64,000 bases of DNA from an uncultured Candidatus Actinomarina sp. (GCA_902610815.1 CACLXG010000001.1:264775-328774); one strand, 5' to 3'. Shown: positions 1 to 11,591, counted from the stretch's first letter. Made by a program: numbers and translations. The notes: a model not told the origin generated them from the letters alone.

Positions 1-461
<461 letters not shown>

Positions 462-592
462 AAGGAGCATAGAACTTCGGTTCTAAGGTCAATCGTCGGT
501 TGTCTACAAGACTGATACTTTACTCAGCTGTGAAAAAGTCAAATTGGCTTTTTGAAAATTGTATAGCAAGCGCAATTGCAAAGTATTCATAT
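462..592 (+). other. 16S-23S internal transcribed spacer, no tRNA
   Basis: This stretch of about 130 bases separates 16S from 23S. I see no tRNA-Ile or tRNA-Ala cloverleaf, which agrees with the usual actinobacterial arrangement. A CTTTTTGAAAA stretch near 549-559 resembles a boxA-type antitermination element, but this is only a resemblance. Its last part holds the 5' half of the 23S processing stem. Confidence 0.85.
562..573 (+). other. 5' strand of 23S rRNA processing stem
   Basis: TATAGCAAGCGC here is the exact reverse complement of GCGCTTGCTATA at 3669-3680. The two 12-base arms flank the 23S gene and would pair in the primary transcript, forming the long helix normally cut by RNase III to release pre-23S rRNA. 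The pairing is seen directly. The enzyme is inferred from general knowledge of rRNA maturation. Confidence 0.85.
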
Positions 593-3655
<3,063 letters not shown>

Positions 3656-3668
3656 ATACCTAGCTTGA

Positions 3669-3680
3669 GCGCTTGCTATA
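3669..3680 (+). other. 3' strand of 23S rRNA processing stem
   Basis: GCGCTTGCTATA pairs perfectly with 562-573 on the far side of the 23S gene. The two arms enclose the whole 23S sequence, as expected for an RNase III processing helix. Confidence 0.85.
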
Positions 3681-3698
3681 GAATTTTTAAGAAGTAGA

Positions 3699-3816
<118 letters not shown>

Positions 3817-3827
3817 TTTTAAAGAAG

Positions 3828-3857
3828 AGCCCCTAGGAAACTAGGGGTTTTTCTTTT
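3828..3857 (+). terminator. Intrinsic terminator of the rRNA operon
   Basis: A seven-base stem CCCCTAG / CTAGGGG closes a GAAA tetraloop (stem 3830-3847) and is followed by TTTTTCTTTT. This is a textbook rho-independent terminator. The last T of its tail begins the TATAAT hexamer of the next gene, so terminator and promoter are fused. Confidence 0.93.
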
Positions 3858-3862
3858 ATAAT
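3857..3862 (+). promoter_or_regulatory. -10 element for the small membrane protein at 3871
   Basis: TATAAT lies 8 bases before the ATG at 3871. A start site 6-9 bases downstream would fall on or next to the ATG, giving an mRNA with essentially no leader. The hexamer overlaps the U-tract of the rRNA terminator. Confidence 0.55.
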
Positions 3863-3870
3863 TACTTAAT

Positions 3871-4290
3871 ATGCAATACACAAAATTTTTAAATTTATTT
3901 TTGTCATTTTTGCTAATAAACAGTTCATTGTTGATTGTTTATTCAGTTTTTTTTCCTAATTCAACTTTTCTTTTTTTTCAACAAACATATCTAGAAGTCC
4001 TAGCAATTGCTGATACTGGAGGTAATGGACATTTAAATTTATTAACATATCCATTAAGTTTGTATTTAATGTGTACATTCGGTTGTATTCAATATTTACG
4101 AACTCAAGAGATTTTTTACCTTAATTTTTTAACAGTATTGTGGACTATTGTTCTCATATCAAGGATCATTTCTTTACTAATAATAAGAAATGTTGAGATT
4201 GACCTATATTTCTTTTTTGGAATACTTACAGAATTTTTTATTGCTCCAATACATATTTACTTCCGAAGTAAGATAATTAAAGTAAGTTAA
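3871..4290 (+). CDS. Hypothetical small integral membrane protein (DUF4345-like topology)
   Basis: This 139-residue protein has about four hydrophobic segments: roughly residues 8-28, 58-78, 84-104 and 112-130. It has no catalytic motif I can name. The length and four-helix layout resemble small DUF4345-type membrane proteins, but the match is by pattern only. It stands alone between the rRNA terminator and the convergent MBL-fold gene, which it overlaps by 4 bases. Its -10 hexamer sits just before the ATG. Codon use and AT content match its neighbours, so it looks native rather than acquired. Confidence 0.7.
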   Translation: MQYTKFLNLFLSFLLINSSLLIVYSVFFPNSTFLFFQQTYLEVLAIADTGGNGHLNLLTYPLSLYLMCTFGCIQYLRTQEIFYLNFLTVLWTIVLISRIISLLIIRNVEIDLYFFFGILTEFFIAPIHIYFRSKIIKVS

Positions 4291-5201
4291 GTATTTTCTA
4301 AAAAATTTTTAATTCCCTGAATTTGCATTTGTAAATTTCCGTTATCTAAATAATTTTTGATAGTATCTTCATCTACACCAAGAATTCTATAATTGCTACT
4401 TAACCATGTTTGTAGGGATTCAGCAGCTACATCAATCGATAAATTTGGCAATTTTGTTACAAAGTCAATCCAGAGTTCAATACTTTCTTTAGCATTGACT
4501 ATTAATTCATAAGGATTTTTATGTATTCCAAAATGAGCAAGAGCTAAATATTCAAGATCTAGTGTATATAACTTATCTAATGTGTTGAATAGTAATTCTT
4601 TATTAAAATCTGGTGGTGGAAGGTTGGGTTGAACAAAGTCTCCATGAGGATAAATTAATCCTAGTGTATCTCCCATAAATAGTGTTTTAGAATATGCATC
4701 ATAAAATGTATAGTGATGTTTTGCATGTCCGGGTCCATAGATTGCTTCTAATTTTCTTCCATTACCTAAATCGATCAACTCTTTATCTTTGAGTGAATGT
4801 ATATTATTTAATGGTGTTGGTTTAATTTCACCCCAATTAGTAGATAGCCAATCTTCTGTATATACTTCAGAAACTGCTTTCCATAATTTCTCTGGGTTAG
4901 GTAAATGTTTTAGTCCTAATTCATGAATGTATACAAAATGATCTTTAAACTTTTCAACTAAATGTCCGATTCCACCAACATGATCTAGATGTAAATGTGT
5001 TATAGCAGATCTGTTAACTTGATTTATACCTAAACTTTCTAAACTTGAAATCAAATAAGGAAAAGACTTCGATGGACCGACTTCAATTAATATTGGATTA
5101 GATGAATCTATATAGTAACAAGACATTCTTCCTGGTTTATTTTCCATGAAAACATCAATTTGATAAATATGATTATCAAATTTAATTACGTCCTGTTTCA
5201 T
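4287..5201 (-). CDS. MBL-fold metallo-hydrolase (glyoxalase II-like)
   Basis: This 304-residue protein has the metallo-beta-lactamase signature HLHLDH at residues 69-74, which supplies zinc ligands. Downstream ligands are a His in GPGHAKHH, the Asp in FMGDTLG and a late His in ALAHFGIH. Such proteins are zinc-dependent hydrolases, often of thioesters, lactones or phosphodiesters. The substrate cannot be read from the sequence. The C-terminal 60 residues look like the helical tail common in these enzymes. It is transcribed alone, divergently from the GGT-like gene and convergent with the small membrane protein. No signal peptide is seen, so it is probably cytoplasmic. Confidence 0.85.
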   Translation of the reverse strand: MKQDVIKFDNHIYQIDVFMENKPGRMSCYYIDSSNPILIEVGPSKSFPYLISSLESLGINQVNRSAITHLHLDHVGGIGHLVEKFKDHFVYIHELGLKHLPNPEKLWKAVSEVYTEDWLSTNWGEIKPTPLNNIHSLKDKELIDLGNGRKLEAIYGPGHAKHHYTFYDAYSKTLFMGDTLGLIYPHGDFVQPNLPPPDFNKELLFNTLDKLYTLDLEYLALAHFGIHKNPYELIVNAKESIELWIDFVTKLPNLSIDVAAESLQTWLSSNYRILGVDEDTIKNYLDNGNLQMQIQGIKNFLENT

Positions 5202-5232
5202 ATATATATTTTTGCATATAAAAGTTATAAAC

Positions 5233-5238
5233 TACACT
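5233..5238 (+). promoter_or_regulatory. -10 element of the GGT-SURF1-hydrolase operon
   Basis: TACACT is followed by exactly six bases and then the ATG at 5245, with no Shine-Dalgarno sequence. This predicts a leaderless transcript that starts at the A of the start codon. Confidence 0.6.
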
Positions 5239-5244
5239 GTTTAA

Positions 5245-6669
5245 ATGAAAGTTTCTTTATCAAGCACTGCGGAATATAGTTCTGAAGCAGCTGAATCTAT
5301 CAAAGACTTAAAACCAAATGCTGCTGATGTAATGATAACAAGTATTGTAACCTCTATGGTTACCGATCTAGGTGTAGTTGCCCCAACATCCTCAGGCCTA
5401 TTAACTCTTTATGATGGTAAAACTAACAAATCACACACAATAGATGGTTATTTTGTTTCACCTAAAAATTTTAAAGGTAATGATCATGAAGAGCATAGGG
5501 TGGTGTTGACTTATGGTGGACATGTGGAAACATGTAAAGGAGCAAATACATTTGCAGTTCCTGGTATATATAAAATTTTGGATTTTTTATATCAGAATTA
5601 TGCATCACTACCTTTAGATAAATTATTAGAATTTCCGAGCAAAATTGCAAAAAATGGATTTAAATTAACTCAGCCAACAAAAGATTATTTCAAACATTCA
5701 TTAGAGCCAATTTTTATGTGGCACGACTATTCAAAAATAATTTTAGAAAATGTTGCAAACAATATAGACAACGGAATTGTTAAGTTAGATAAGTTAAGCG
5801 ATTCACTTAATCATTTAGCAAGTGAGGGTTTTAATGATTTTTATGAAGGAGATGTTTCTAAAGAAATACTTAAAACCATAAAACAAGAGGGTGGACATGT
5901 AACTTCGGAAGATTTTGAAAATTATAAATTAATAGAAGATAGTAAATTCAATTTTAGTTATAAAAATTTAAATCTTACTGGCCATGCTGGACCATCTATT
6001 GGAGGACTAATGGTTTTAAAATATATTGAAGAACTTAATAACGGTAAGAGCATCCAATCTTTAATAGACGTTTATAAAACAAGAAAAAATAATTATGAAT
6101 TTTTTGGTGATAGACAAACAATCGTAAAACAAGAAATCTTAAATCTTTCTCGCTCATCTTCTACGATTCAAGTCAATACCTCAGATGATTTGAATAATCA
6201 TTTCTCAATAACATTTTCAAGTGGCTACGGTTCTGGCGTCCTATGTCCAAATACTGGGATGTATTTCAATAACTCTCTTGGTGAAATTGAGCTTAACCCT
6301 CAAGGTTTCTTAGGAGATACAAAAGGAGATAGATTAATATCGAACATGAGTCCTTTAGTAATTAAAACTGATGATGGTATTACAACTATAGGATCACCAG
6401 GAGCAGATCGAATTAGTTCAGCTATTGCACAAGTCTTAATAAATTATTCTATGCACAATGACTGGAAACAAGCTATTGATGCTCCAAGATTTCATGTAAA
6501 TGGAGATGGTACAGTTAGAGCAGAACCTGGTTCATTGGAGATTGACAAAAATATTACAATTACAGAAGAGTATGATATGTATTTTGGTGGTGTTTGTGTT
6601 TCGGGTTTAAATAATGGTGTTTTTTCACATGGAGACAAGAGAAGAGGAGACACTTCATGGAAAAATTAA
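5245..6669 (+). CDS. Gamma-glutamyltranspeptidase-like protein with degenerate processing site
   Basis: This 474-residue protein follows the gamma-glutamyltranspeptidase fold. The N-terminal part has the equivalent of DAAVA...VxxPxSSG (NAADVMIT...GVVAPTSSG). The C-terminal part has NMSPLV, GSPGADRI and AIDAPRFH. Known enzymes are secreted, cut themselves before a Thr in a TTHxS motif and use that Thr as nucleophile. Here there is no signal peptide, and the matching region is SSSTIQVNTSDD (around Thr307) rather than TTHxS. Self-processing and transferase activity are therefore uncertain. It may be a cytoplasmic hydrolase or a non-processed relative. It overlaps the SURF1 gene by 13 bases, heading the same operon. 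Confidence 0.75.
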   Translation: MKVSLSSTAEYSSEAAESIKDLKPNAADVMITSIVTSMVTDLGVVAPTSSGLLTLYDGKTNKSHTIDGYFVSPKNFKGNDHEEHRVVLTYGGHVETCKGANTFAVPGIYKILDFLYQNYASLPLDKLLEFPSKIAKNGFKLTQPTKDYFKHSLEPIFMWHDYSKIILENVANNIDNGIVKLDKLSDSLNHLASEGFNDFYEGDVSKEILKTIKQEGGHVTSEDFENYKLIEDSKFNFSYKNLNLTGHAGPSIGGLMVLKYIEELNNGKSIQSLIDVYKTRKNNYEFFGDRQTIVKQEILNLSRSSSTIQVNTSDDLNNHFSITFSSGYGSGVLCPNTGMYFNNSLGEIELNPQGFLGDTKGDRLISNMSPLVIKTDDGITTIGSPGADRISSAIAQVLINYSMHNDWKQAIDAPRFHVNGDGTVRAEPGSLEIDKNITITEEYDMYFGGVCVSGLNNGVFSHGDKRRGDTSWKN

Positions 6670-7349
6670 ACAAAATTCCACATAAATTCCTTTTTTATTT
6701 TGGTTTTTTTATAGTTTTAATATTTTTGAGTCTTTCATACTGGCAATTTATTAGCTTCCAAAATGATAAAATTATGCTAAATGAATTTAAAAATAATAGT
6801 ATATCTTCATCTATTTCAATATCAGATCTTTATTCAAATAATGATGAAAACGTATTTGAATTTAACAAAATTATAATTAAAAATAATAAAAATTTTACAA
6901 AAATAAGAGATTGGTATTTACGCTCAAGAGTAAATAATGGTCAAAATGGCTTTCACTTAATTACCTTGTATAAAGAAAGTAATAATGATAAGTACTTGTT
7001 AGTGAATAATGGTTGGATCCCATTAGATAAGAATGTGAACAAAACTTTTCCGCAGGAGGAGATATTATTTGTTGGTCGACTTATGAAATATGATCAACAA
7101 TCTTTTGGTCAAGATGATATTTCAAATTCTGAGTATTTATTTAGGATAGATAAAGATTTTATTGAATCAGAAACAAATGTAGTACTACCTAATTATTATC
7201 TAACGCTTACTGAAGCTTGTGGGGGTGGAGTAGAGTGTATAAATCTAGAAGAACCATATGATGCACCGCATTTAAGTTACGCTTTACAATGGTTATTTTT
7301 TGCTGCATGTTTAATTATTGTTATATTAAGAAAAAATAGAATTATATGA
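6657..7349 (+). CDS. SURF1 family cytochrome c oxidase assembly protein
   Basis: This 230-residue protein has the SURF1 plan: one N-terminal membrane helix (about residues 12-30) with the SYWQF motif, a central external domain with YLLVNNGWIP near residue 114, and a C-terminal membrane helix (about 205-224). SURF1 proteins help insert heme a into subunit I of aa3-type oxidases at the cell membrane. The start lies inside the end of the GGT-like gene, and its stop overlaps the next start by 4 bases, so translation is coupled. It implies an aerobic respiratory chain, whose other genes lie outside this window. Confidence 0.85.
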   Translation: MEKLNKIPHKFLFYFGFFIVLIFLSLSYWQFISFQNDKIMLNEFKNNSISSSISISDLYSNNDENVFEFNKIIIKNNKNFTKIRDWYLRSRVNNGQNGFHLITLYKESNNDKYLLVNNGWIPLDKNVNKTFPQEEILFVGRLMKYDQQSFGQDDISNSEYLFRIDKDFIESETNVVLPNYYLTLTEACGGGVECINLEEPYDAPHLSYALQWLFFAACLIIVILRKNRII

Positions 7350-8233
7350 TAAATAAACTTAAATTAGATGATTTTGAATTATCTTACACTTCTGAAGGAG
7401 AGGGGAGAGATGTACTTTTTTTACATGGATTTCCTTCTAATATGTTCTTTTGGGATGACATAAAAAACGATTTGAAAGATAAATTAAGAGTTACAGTTGT
7501 TGAGCAAAGAGGTTACCCTCTATCATCCATACAAAATTCTATTGTAAGCGACTTTAATATTGAAAACTTATCACTAGATATAGAAAATTTAATAAATAAA
7601 CTAAACCTTTCTAATAATCTAACTGTAGTCGGACATGATTGGGGTTCTATTGTTGCATGGTCCATAGCTTGCAGGGGAAATGTGAAAATAGACAAATTAG
7701 TTTCTATATGTGGTGGTACTGAATTTCCTTCATCAGATATTTATGATAAATTAAACTTTAATAAAGGACAGCACTATATAAGTTCATTTCAAAATCCTGA
7801 AGAAGCAAACAAAATACTTTCAACAAATCTAGATTTATTCTTTAGATCTGCATACAGAGTAACACCAAAAATTGACTACCAATTAATAGATCTATCATTG
7901 AATAATTTATTTACTACACATAATCTAGATAGCAAAATTCATAATATTGATATTGATTCGTTAATTAAGCATTTTAAAAACGGAATGACACAATCTATAT
8001 CATGGTATTCGAACATAGATTATAATCTAGAGCTGTCTAGTCAATGGAGAAGAGTACATGACATTGAAGTAACTTTTTTATTTGGCGAAAATGATGCTGC
8101 TGTAAAATTAAACGAAAAAATGATTAACAGATTAAATTCATCAGGAACGAATGTAACAGTTAAAGAAGTTGAGAATGCAGATCATTGGTTACCATTAACA
8201 CATAAGGAGAGTGTAATACGTGAAATTATATAA
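7346..8233 (+). CDS. Alpha/beta hydrolase, epoxide hydrolase/haloalkane dehalogenase type
   Basis: This 295-residue protein has the oxyanion segment LFLHGFP at residues 24-30 and the nucleophile elbow GHDWGS, with Asp98 as nucleophile instead of Ser. The catalytic acid is probably in FGENDAAV, and the His is in ADHWLP near the C-terminus. An Asp nucleophile followed by Trp is typical of soluble epoxide hydrolases and haloalkane dehalogenases, which form an ester with the substrate. Lid residues differ too much to choose the substrate. It overlaps the SURF1 stop by 4 bases, ending the operon. Confidence 0.85.
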   Translation: MINKLKLDDFELSYTSEGEGRDVLFLHGFPSNMFFWDDIKNDLKDKLRVTVVEQRGYPLSSIQNSIVSDFNIENLSLDIENLINKLNLSNNLTVVGHDWGSIVAWSIACRGNVKIDKLVSICGGTEFPSSDIYDKLNFNKGQHYISSFQNPEEANKILSTNLDLFFRSAYRVTPKIDYQLIDLSLNNLFTTHNLDSKIHNIDIDSLIKHFKNGMTQSISWYSNIDYNLELSSQWRRVHDIEVTFLFGENDAAVKLNEKMINRLNSSGTNVTVKEVENADHWLPLTHKESVIREII

Positions 8234-8271
8234 ACTGCGCATTTGTCCTATAATATATATTATGTTGCGTT

Positions 8272-9213
8272 ATGTATAAACAAGTATTACATGATCACTT
8301 AGATGGAGGTTTAAGGCCTTCTACTGCGAGAGACTTAGCAAAACAGATAGATTATAAACCTATAGTTGAGATTGATAATGTCGCTGACTTTTTTGATCGA
8401 TCCTCTTCAACTTCCTTAGAAAATTATTTAGAAGCCTTCACGCATTCTATTGCTTTAATGCAAACTTTCAGTAATTTAGAACAGATAGCTTATGAAGCAG
8501 CATTAGATATGCATCAAAATAATATTAATTTTTATGAATCTAGATATGCCCCTTTTTACTCTGTAAATGACACCCTATCCCCTAAAGATGTTATCAATGC
8601 CATCAATTCGGGCTTTAAACAGGCTGAAAATGAATGTGGTATTGTTTCTGGCTTAATTCTTTGTGGAATGCGTCATGACCCTGACAATGTTAAAGCTGTT
8701 GCTGAACTAGCTATAGATTACAAAAAGCTAATTATTGGTTTTGACATTGCTGGACCTGAATTAAACTATTTACCTTCAATGTATAAAGATAGTTTTTTAA
8801 AAGTTAAAAATGAAGGAATTAATATAACAATCCATGCAGGTGAAGGTGACGGCGTTAATTCAATTCAAGAAGCTCTTGATAACGGAGCAAAAAGAATAGG
8901 ACACGGTGTTAGGATTATTGAAGATATTAATGAAGATAATGAATTGGGTAATACTGCAGATTACGTATTGCAGAACAATATACCATTAGAAATATGTATT
9001 ACATCTAATTTGCATACAAATATGTATAAAAGTCCTCAAGATCATCCAATATCAAGATTGCATAATTTAGGATTTAATATATCACTTAATACTGACAATA
9101 GATTGATGAGCAATACGAGTATTGATAATGAATTAAAGATAGCAAAAATAGCTGGGATTGAAGATCCTGCTTCCCTTCTGAAATATTCAGCTAGCGACAG
9201 TTTTCTTAATTAG
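8272..9213 (+). CDS. add: Adenosine deaminase
   Basis: This 313-residue metal-dependent deaminase of the adenosine/AMP deaminase family has the zinc ligands LHDHLDG (His7, His9), the substrate-site motif HAGEGDG, the catalytic GHGVRI and the Asp ligand in LNTDNRLMS. It would convert adenosine to inosine in purine salvage. The N-terminal LHDHLDGGLRP form is common in actinobacterial enzymes. The C-terminus ends soon after the last motif, about 20-30 residues shorter than usual, and overlaps the convergent nuclease-like gene by 27 bases. A TATGTT hexamer lies five bases before the ATG, so the mRNA may be leaderless. Confidence 0.88.
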   Translation: MYKQVLHDHLDGGLRPSTARDLAKQIDYKPIVEIDNVADFFDRSSSTSLENYLEAFTHSIALMQTFSNLEQIAYEAALDMHQNNINFYESRYAPFYSVNDTLSPKDVINAINSGFKQAENECGIVSGLILCGMRHDPDNVKAVAELAIDYKKLIIGFDIAGPELNYLPSMYKDSFLKVKNEGINITIHAGEGDGVNSIQEALDNGAKRIGHGVRIIEDINEDNELGNTADYVLQNNIPLEICITSNLHTNMYKSPQDHPISRLHNLGFNISLNTDNRLMSNTSIDNELKIAKIAGIEDPASLLKYSASDSFLN

Positions 9214-9519
9214 TATCTCATTATCATTATTTAAAAAGTTGTAAAATTGTGATTCGTTAATTAATTTAAAATTACAATTCGGATACAATTTTTTAGCTAA
9301 TTTTATCTTTTTTTGTTTTTTTGTTATTAAATTTTGATTCATAGTTGTTATTTCAACATAAACATCTAATTCGGGTAAATAAAAATCTGGTGTAAACATC
9401 ATTTTAATAGCACCTCTACCCCACTTTAGAGGAAAGCTAGTTGGTTCATATATCCATTGAATGTTAAATAAATCTAAATGCTCAGAAAATAGTTTTTCAG
9501 AATAATGTGCAAATTTCAT
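9187..9519 (-). CDS. Small nuclease-fold-like hypothetical protein
   Basis: This 110-residue protein has a core reading FTPDFYLPELDVYVEIT (about residues 43-59), then a Lys-rich segment and YPNCNFKLI. That order (Asp, then a strand with Glu, then Lys-rich helix) resembles PD-(D/E)XK nuclease folds such as very short patch repair or T7 endonuclease I-like proteins. Here the usual E-x-K is E-I-T, so catalysis is doubtful. It overlaps the upstream MerR gene by 4 bases (ATGA), so it is translated with it. No function is assigned. Confidence 0.6.
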   Translation of the reverse strand: MKFAHYSEKLFSEHLDLFNIQWIYEPTSFPLKWGRGAIKMMFTPDFYLPELDVYVEITTMNQNLITKKQKKIKLAKKLYPNCNFKLINESQFYNFLNNDNEILIKKTVAS

Positions 9520-9959
9520 CTATTTTCAGCAGAAATTTTTTCTGGGAATAGAGAAAATACTTCTGCTTCCGTTTCAGTGTGAACTGGCCCTAGTGAAATA
9601 CCAAATACTGCTTGACCTTTTTTAAGTAAGTCAATCATTTGGTCATTTTCAGTTAATATATAAATGGATGATCCATCAGAAAATATTGATACATCTGTGA
9701 CGTTTTTCTTTTTACCCAGTAATTTTGAAATATTTTCTAAAGCAACTCTGATTTTTTGTAAACTTATACCTGCATCACGCAATTTATTAACAAGCTTAAC
9801 TAAGACAATATCATTAAAAGAATATAATCTATGAAAACCTGAACCTTTAATATTTCTAATAGAAGCATTGATAAGACCTGTTGATGTCCAATGATCTAAT
9901 TGCCTATAAGATATACCAGTTATTTTACAAACTTCTGGTCCTGTGTAACCCTGTTGCAT
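9516..9959 (-). CDS. MerR family transcriptional regulator (second MerR of the FtsR/GarA locus)
   Basis: This 147-residue protein has an N-terminal winged-helix MerR DNA-binding domain: GYTGPEVCKITGISYRQLDHW, then a wing with a GFHRLYSFNDIVLVKLV segment (residues 39-57). A short helix and about 60 further residues without ligand cysteines follow. In other actinobacteria a MerR gene of this type lies beside a DUF151 nuclease, an FHA protein and another MerR gene, which is exactly the order seen here. A perfect 10-base palindrome overlaps its -10 element, suggesting autoregulation. The start is fixed by the TAGATT hexamer six bases upstream. Confidence 0.85.
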   Translation of the reverse strand: MQQGYTGPEVCKITGISYRQLDHWTSTGLINASIRNIKGSGFHRLYSFNDIVLVKLVNKLRDAGISLQKIRVALENISKLLGKKKNVTDVSIFSDGSSIYILTENDQMIDLLKKGQAVFGISLGPVHTETEAEVFSLFPEKISAENR

Positions 9960-9960
9960 A

Positions 9961-9983
9961 GTTTTAATCTACTAGATTAAAAC
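9961..9983. promoter_or_regulatory. Palindrome over the MerR gene promoter (candidate operator)
   Basis: GTTTTAATCT-ACT-AGATTAAAAC is a perfect dyad with 10-base arms and a 3-base spacer. It lies between the DUF151 stop and the MerR start. The minus-strand -10 TAGATT (9966-9971) sits inside it, six bases before the ATG at 9959. There is no T-tract, so a terminator is unlikely. An operator bound by the adjacent MerR dimer is the simplest reading. Confidence 0.6.
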
Positions 9984-9997
9984 AGTTATTCAAGGAT

Positions 9998-10477
9998 TTA
10001 GAGAAAATCATCAGGTGAAATATCATCAATAAATTCAGCGAATTCTTTAATATCCTGATTATTGTCATCAATTAATATGATTGAATTTTGACTAAATATA
10101 TCATTATTAACTGTAATTTTAGAATTTGATCTTATAGCTAATGCGATAGCATCACTAGGCCTAGATGATAAAGTTACATTTCCTTCAATTGTGTTTAAGG
10201 TAATTTCTGCATAATAAGTTTTATCTTTTATATCTGTAATGGAAACTTCAGTTATCGATGCATTTAGAGATTCAACAATATCAATAAGTAAATCATGGGT
10301 TTGTGGTCTTGGATGTACATAGCCCTCTTGTGCATAAGCAATAGATACTGCTTCAATAGTCCCAATCCATATAGGAAGAAATCTAGAAGTATCAGGATCA
10401 TGTAAAAGCATGATTGGTGTTTCTGAATCTTCTTCTAACCTTATTCCTGAAACTTCAACGACAACATTTTCATTCAT
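9998..10477 (-). CDS. Bifunctional nuclease family protein (DUF151)
   Basis: This 159-residue protein matches the DUF151/BFN family. Segments include LLHDPDTSRFLPIWIG near residue 24, the EGYVHPRPQTHDLLID stretch, and SSRPSDAIALAIRSNSKI near residue 104. Family members have been described with RNase and DNase activity, but their cellular role is unclear. In actinobacteria the gene is a fixed neighbour of the FHA and MerR genes, as here. A TAATCT hexamer lies exactly six bases before the ATG, within a run of T, and there is no Shine-Dalgarno site. Confidence 0.88.
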   Translation of the reverse strand: MNENVVVEVSGIRLEEDSETPIMLLHDPDTSRFLPIWIGTIEAVSIAYAQEGYVHPRPQTHDLLIDIVESLNASITEVSITDIKDKTYYAEITLNTIEGNVTLSSRPSDAIALAIRSNSKITVNNDIFSQNSIILIDDNNQDIKEFAEFIDDISPDDFL

Positions 10478-10483
10478 AAAAAA

Positions 10484-10489
10484 AGATTA
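10484..10489 (-). promoter_or_regulatory. -10 element of the DUF151 gene
   Basis: Minus-strand TAATCT, then TTTTTT, then the ATG at 10477: a six-base gap and no ribosome binding site, so a leaderless start is predicted. Confidence 0.55.
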
Positions 10490-10508
10490 ATATTTATTAA
10501 ATTTTTTT

Positions 10509-11591
10509 CTAGTCAGATAGGACTAATTTAGATATTACATTTGACAGAAGGAAATTATAATTGACAGCTTTTTCTGAAGATATCAAAGGTATTTTCAATA
10601 TTTCATCATCAAAATTATTTGAAAGTTTTATTATTGAATTATTTATTTCTACTAAATACATGGTTGTTGGAATATTTATATTTCCAAATTTAGATACATC
10701 ATATTCCAATAGGTACGACAAAGAATTAAAAGAGTTATTTATCATGTATACATCATCAGAAGATTTTAATAATGAATTGTCATCAAAATTAGATAAGGAT
10801 TCTTGATAAAGTTTTAAAGTATCAAAGAAATGTGACTCTTTATCTTGATCTACAAATGATTTATTAACAATAGTGATTATATTCCTATTGTAATCTTGAT
10901 TGTATCCAATGAACGTTAATCCTGCATCTGTAGTCCAACCAGTTTTTAAGCCTTTAAATCCTTCATCAATAATATTATTTGTATTTATAAATTTTTTAAC
11001 AGTTCCGTTGTGATCAAAGTAAAATTTTGATTTATTTGTTATATCAATAAGTTTTGTATTTTTTAATATATATTTAGATAAAATTAGTAAATCATTAAGT
11101 GTTGTGTAATGATTCGTCTCGTCTAAACCATCAGGGTTTTTAAATTTAGTCTTTGTCATATTTAATTTAGATGCTGTTATATTCATTAATTCAACAAAAT
11201 CTACAACTGAATTTGATATGTGCATTGCAGTTGCATATGCAGAGTCATTTGCAGAATATACTAATAAAAATTCAAGTAACTGTTCTACAGAGACTTGTGT
11301 TCCCTCTTCTAAATACGCTACTTTTCCTTCAAAATCATAACCATCAGGGTAAGAAATAGTTACTATATCATTAAGATCTGTATTTTCGTATAGTAACAGA
11401 GCTGTCATTAGTTTTGTGATTGATGCCGGTGATATTTCTTCATTTATATTACTTTTATATAAAAATAAATCTTTATCAAGATCATATGATAAATAATATT
11501 CAGTTGTTAAAAAGTTATCTTCTAGTTCATCAGCAAAAGAATTAGTTGTAACAAATAATAAAACAAGAAATATTAAGAAGTATCTTTTAAT
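10509..11591 (-). CDS. D-alanyl-D-alanine carboxypeptidase with ATT start codon
   Basis: This 360-residue serine-type carboxypeptidase (peptidase S11, PBP5-like) trims pentapeptide stems of peptidoglycan outside the membrane. Catalytic motifs are SITK (Ser57, Lys60), SAN (113-115) and KTG (216-218). The first ATG in frame (Met62) would remove the nucleophile Ser57, so the gene must start earlier. Upstream to the in-frame TAG there is no ATG, GTG or TTG. An ATT at 11591 follows AGGAG with six bases between and begins a good signal peptide, KRYFLIFLVLLFVTTNSFA. I therefore set the start there. It overlaps the end of the upstream MerR gene by 19 bases. The C-terminus lacks a clear membrane anchor. 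Confidence 0.85.
   Translation of the reverse strand: MKRYFLIFLVLLFVTTNSFADELEDNFLTTEYYLSYDLDKDLFLYKSNINEEISPASITKLMTALLLYENTDLNDIVTISYPDGYDFEGKVAYLEEGTQVSVEQLLEFLLVYSANDSAYATAMHISNSVVDFVELMNITASKLNMTKTKFKNPDGLDETNHYTTLNDLLILSKYILKNTKLIDITNKSKFYFDHNGTVKKFINTNNIIDEGFKGLKTGWTTDAGLTFIGYNQDYNRNIITIVNKSFVDQDKESHFFDTLKLYQESLSNFDDNSLLKSSDDVYMINNSFNSLSYLLEYDVSKFGNINIPTTMYLVEINNSIIKLSNNFDDEILKIPLISSEKAVNYNFLLSNVISKLVLSD

Noticed and set aside
11171-11408. Start of the D,D-carboxypeptidase at ATG 11408
   Set aside because: This start would remove the SITK nucleophile motif and the signal peptide, so it cannot give an active enzyme.
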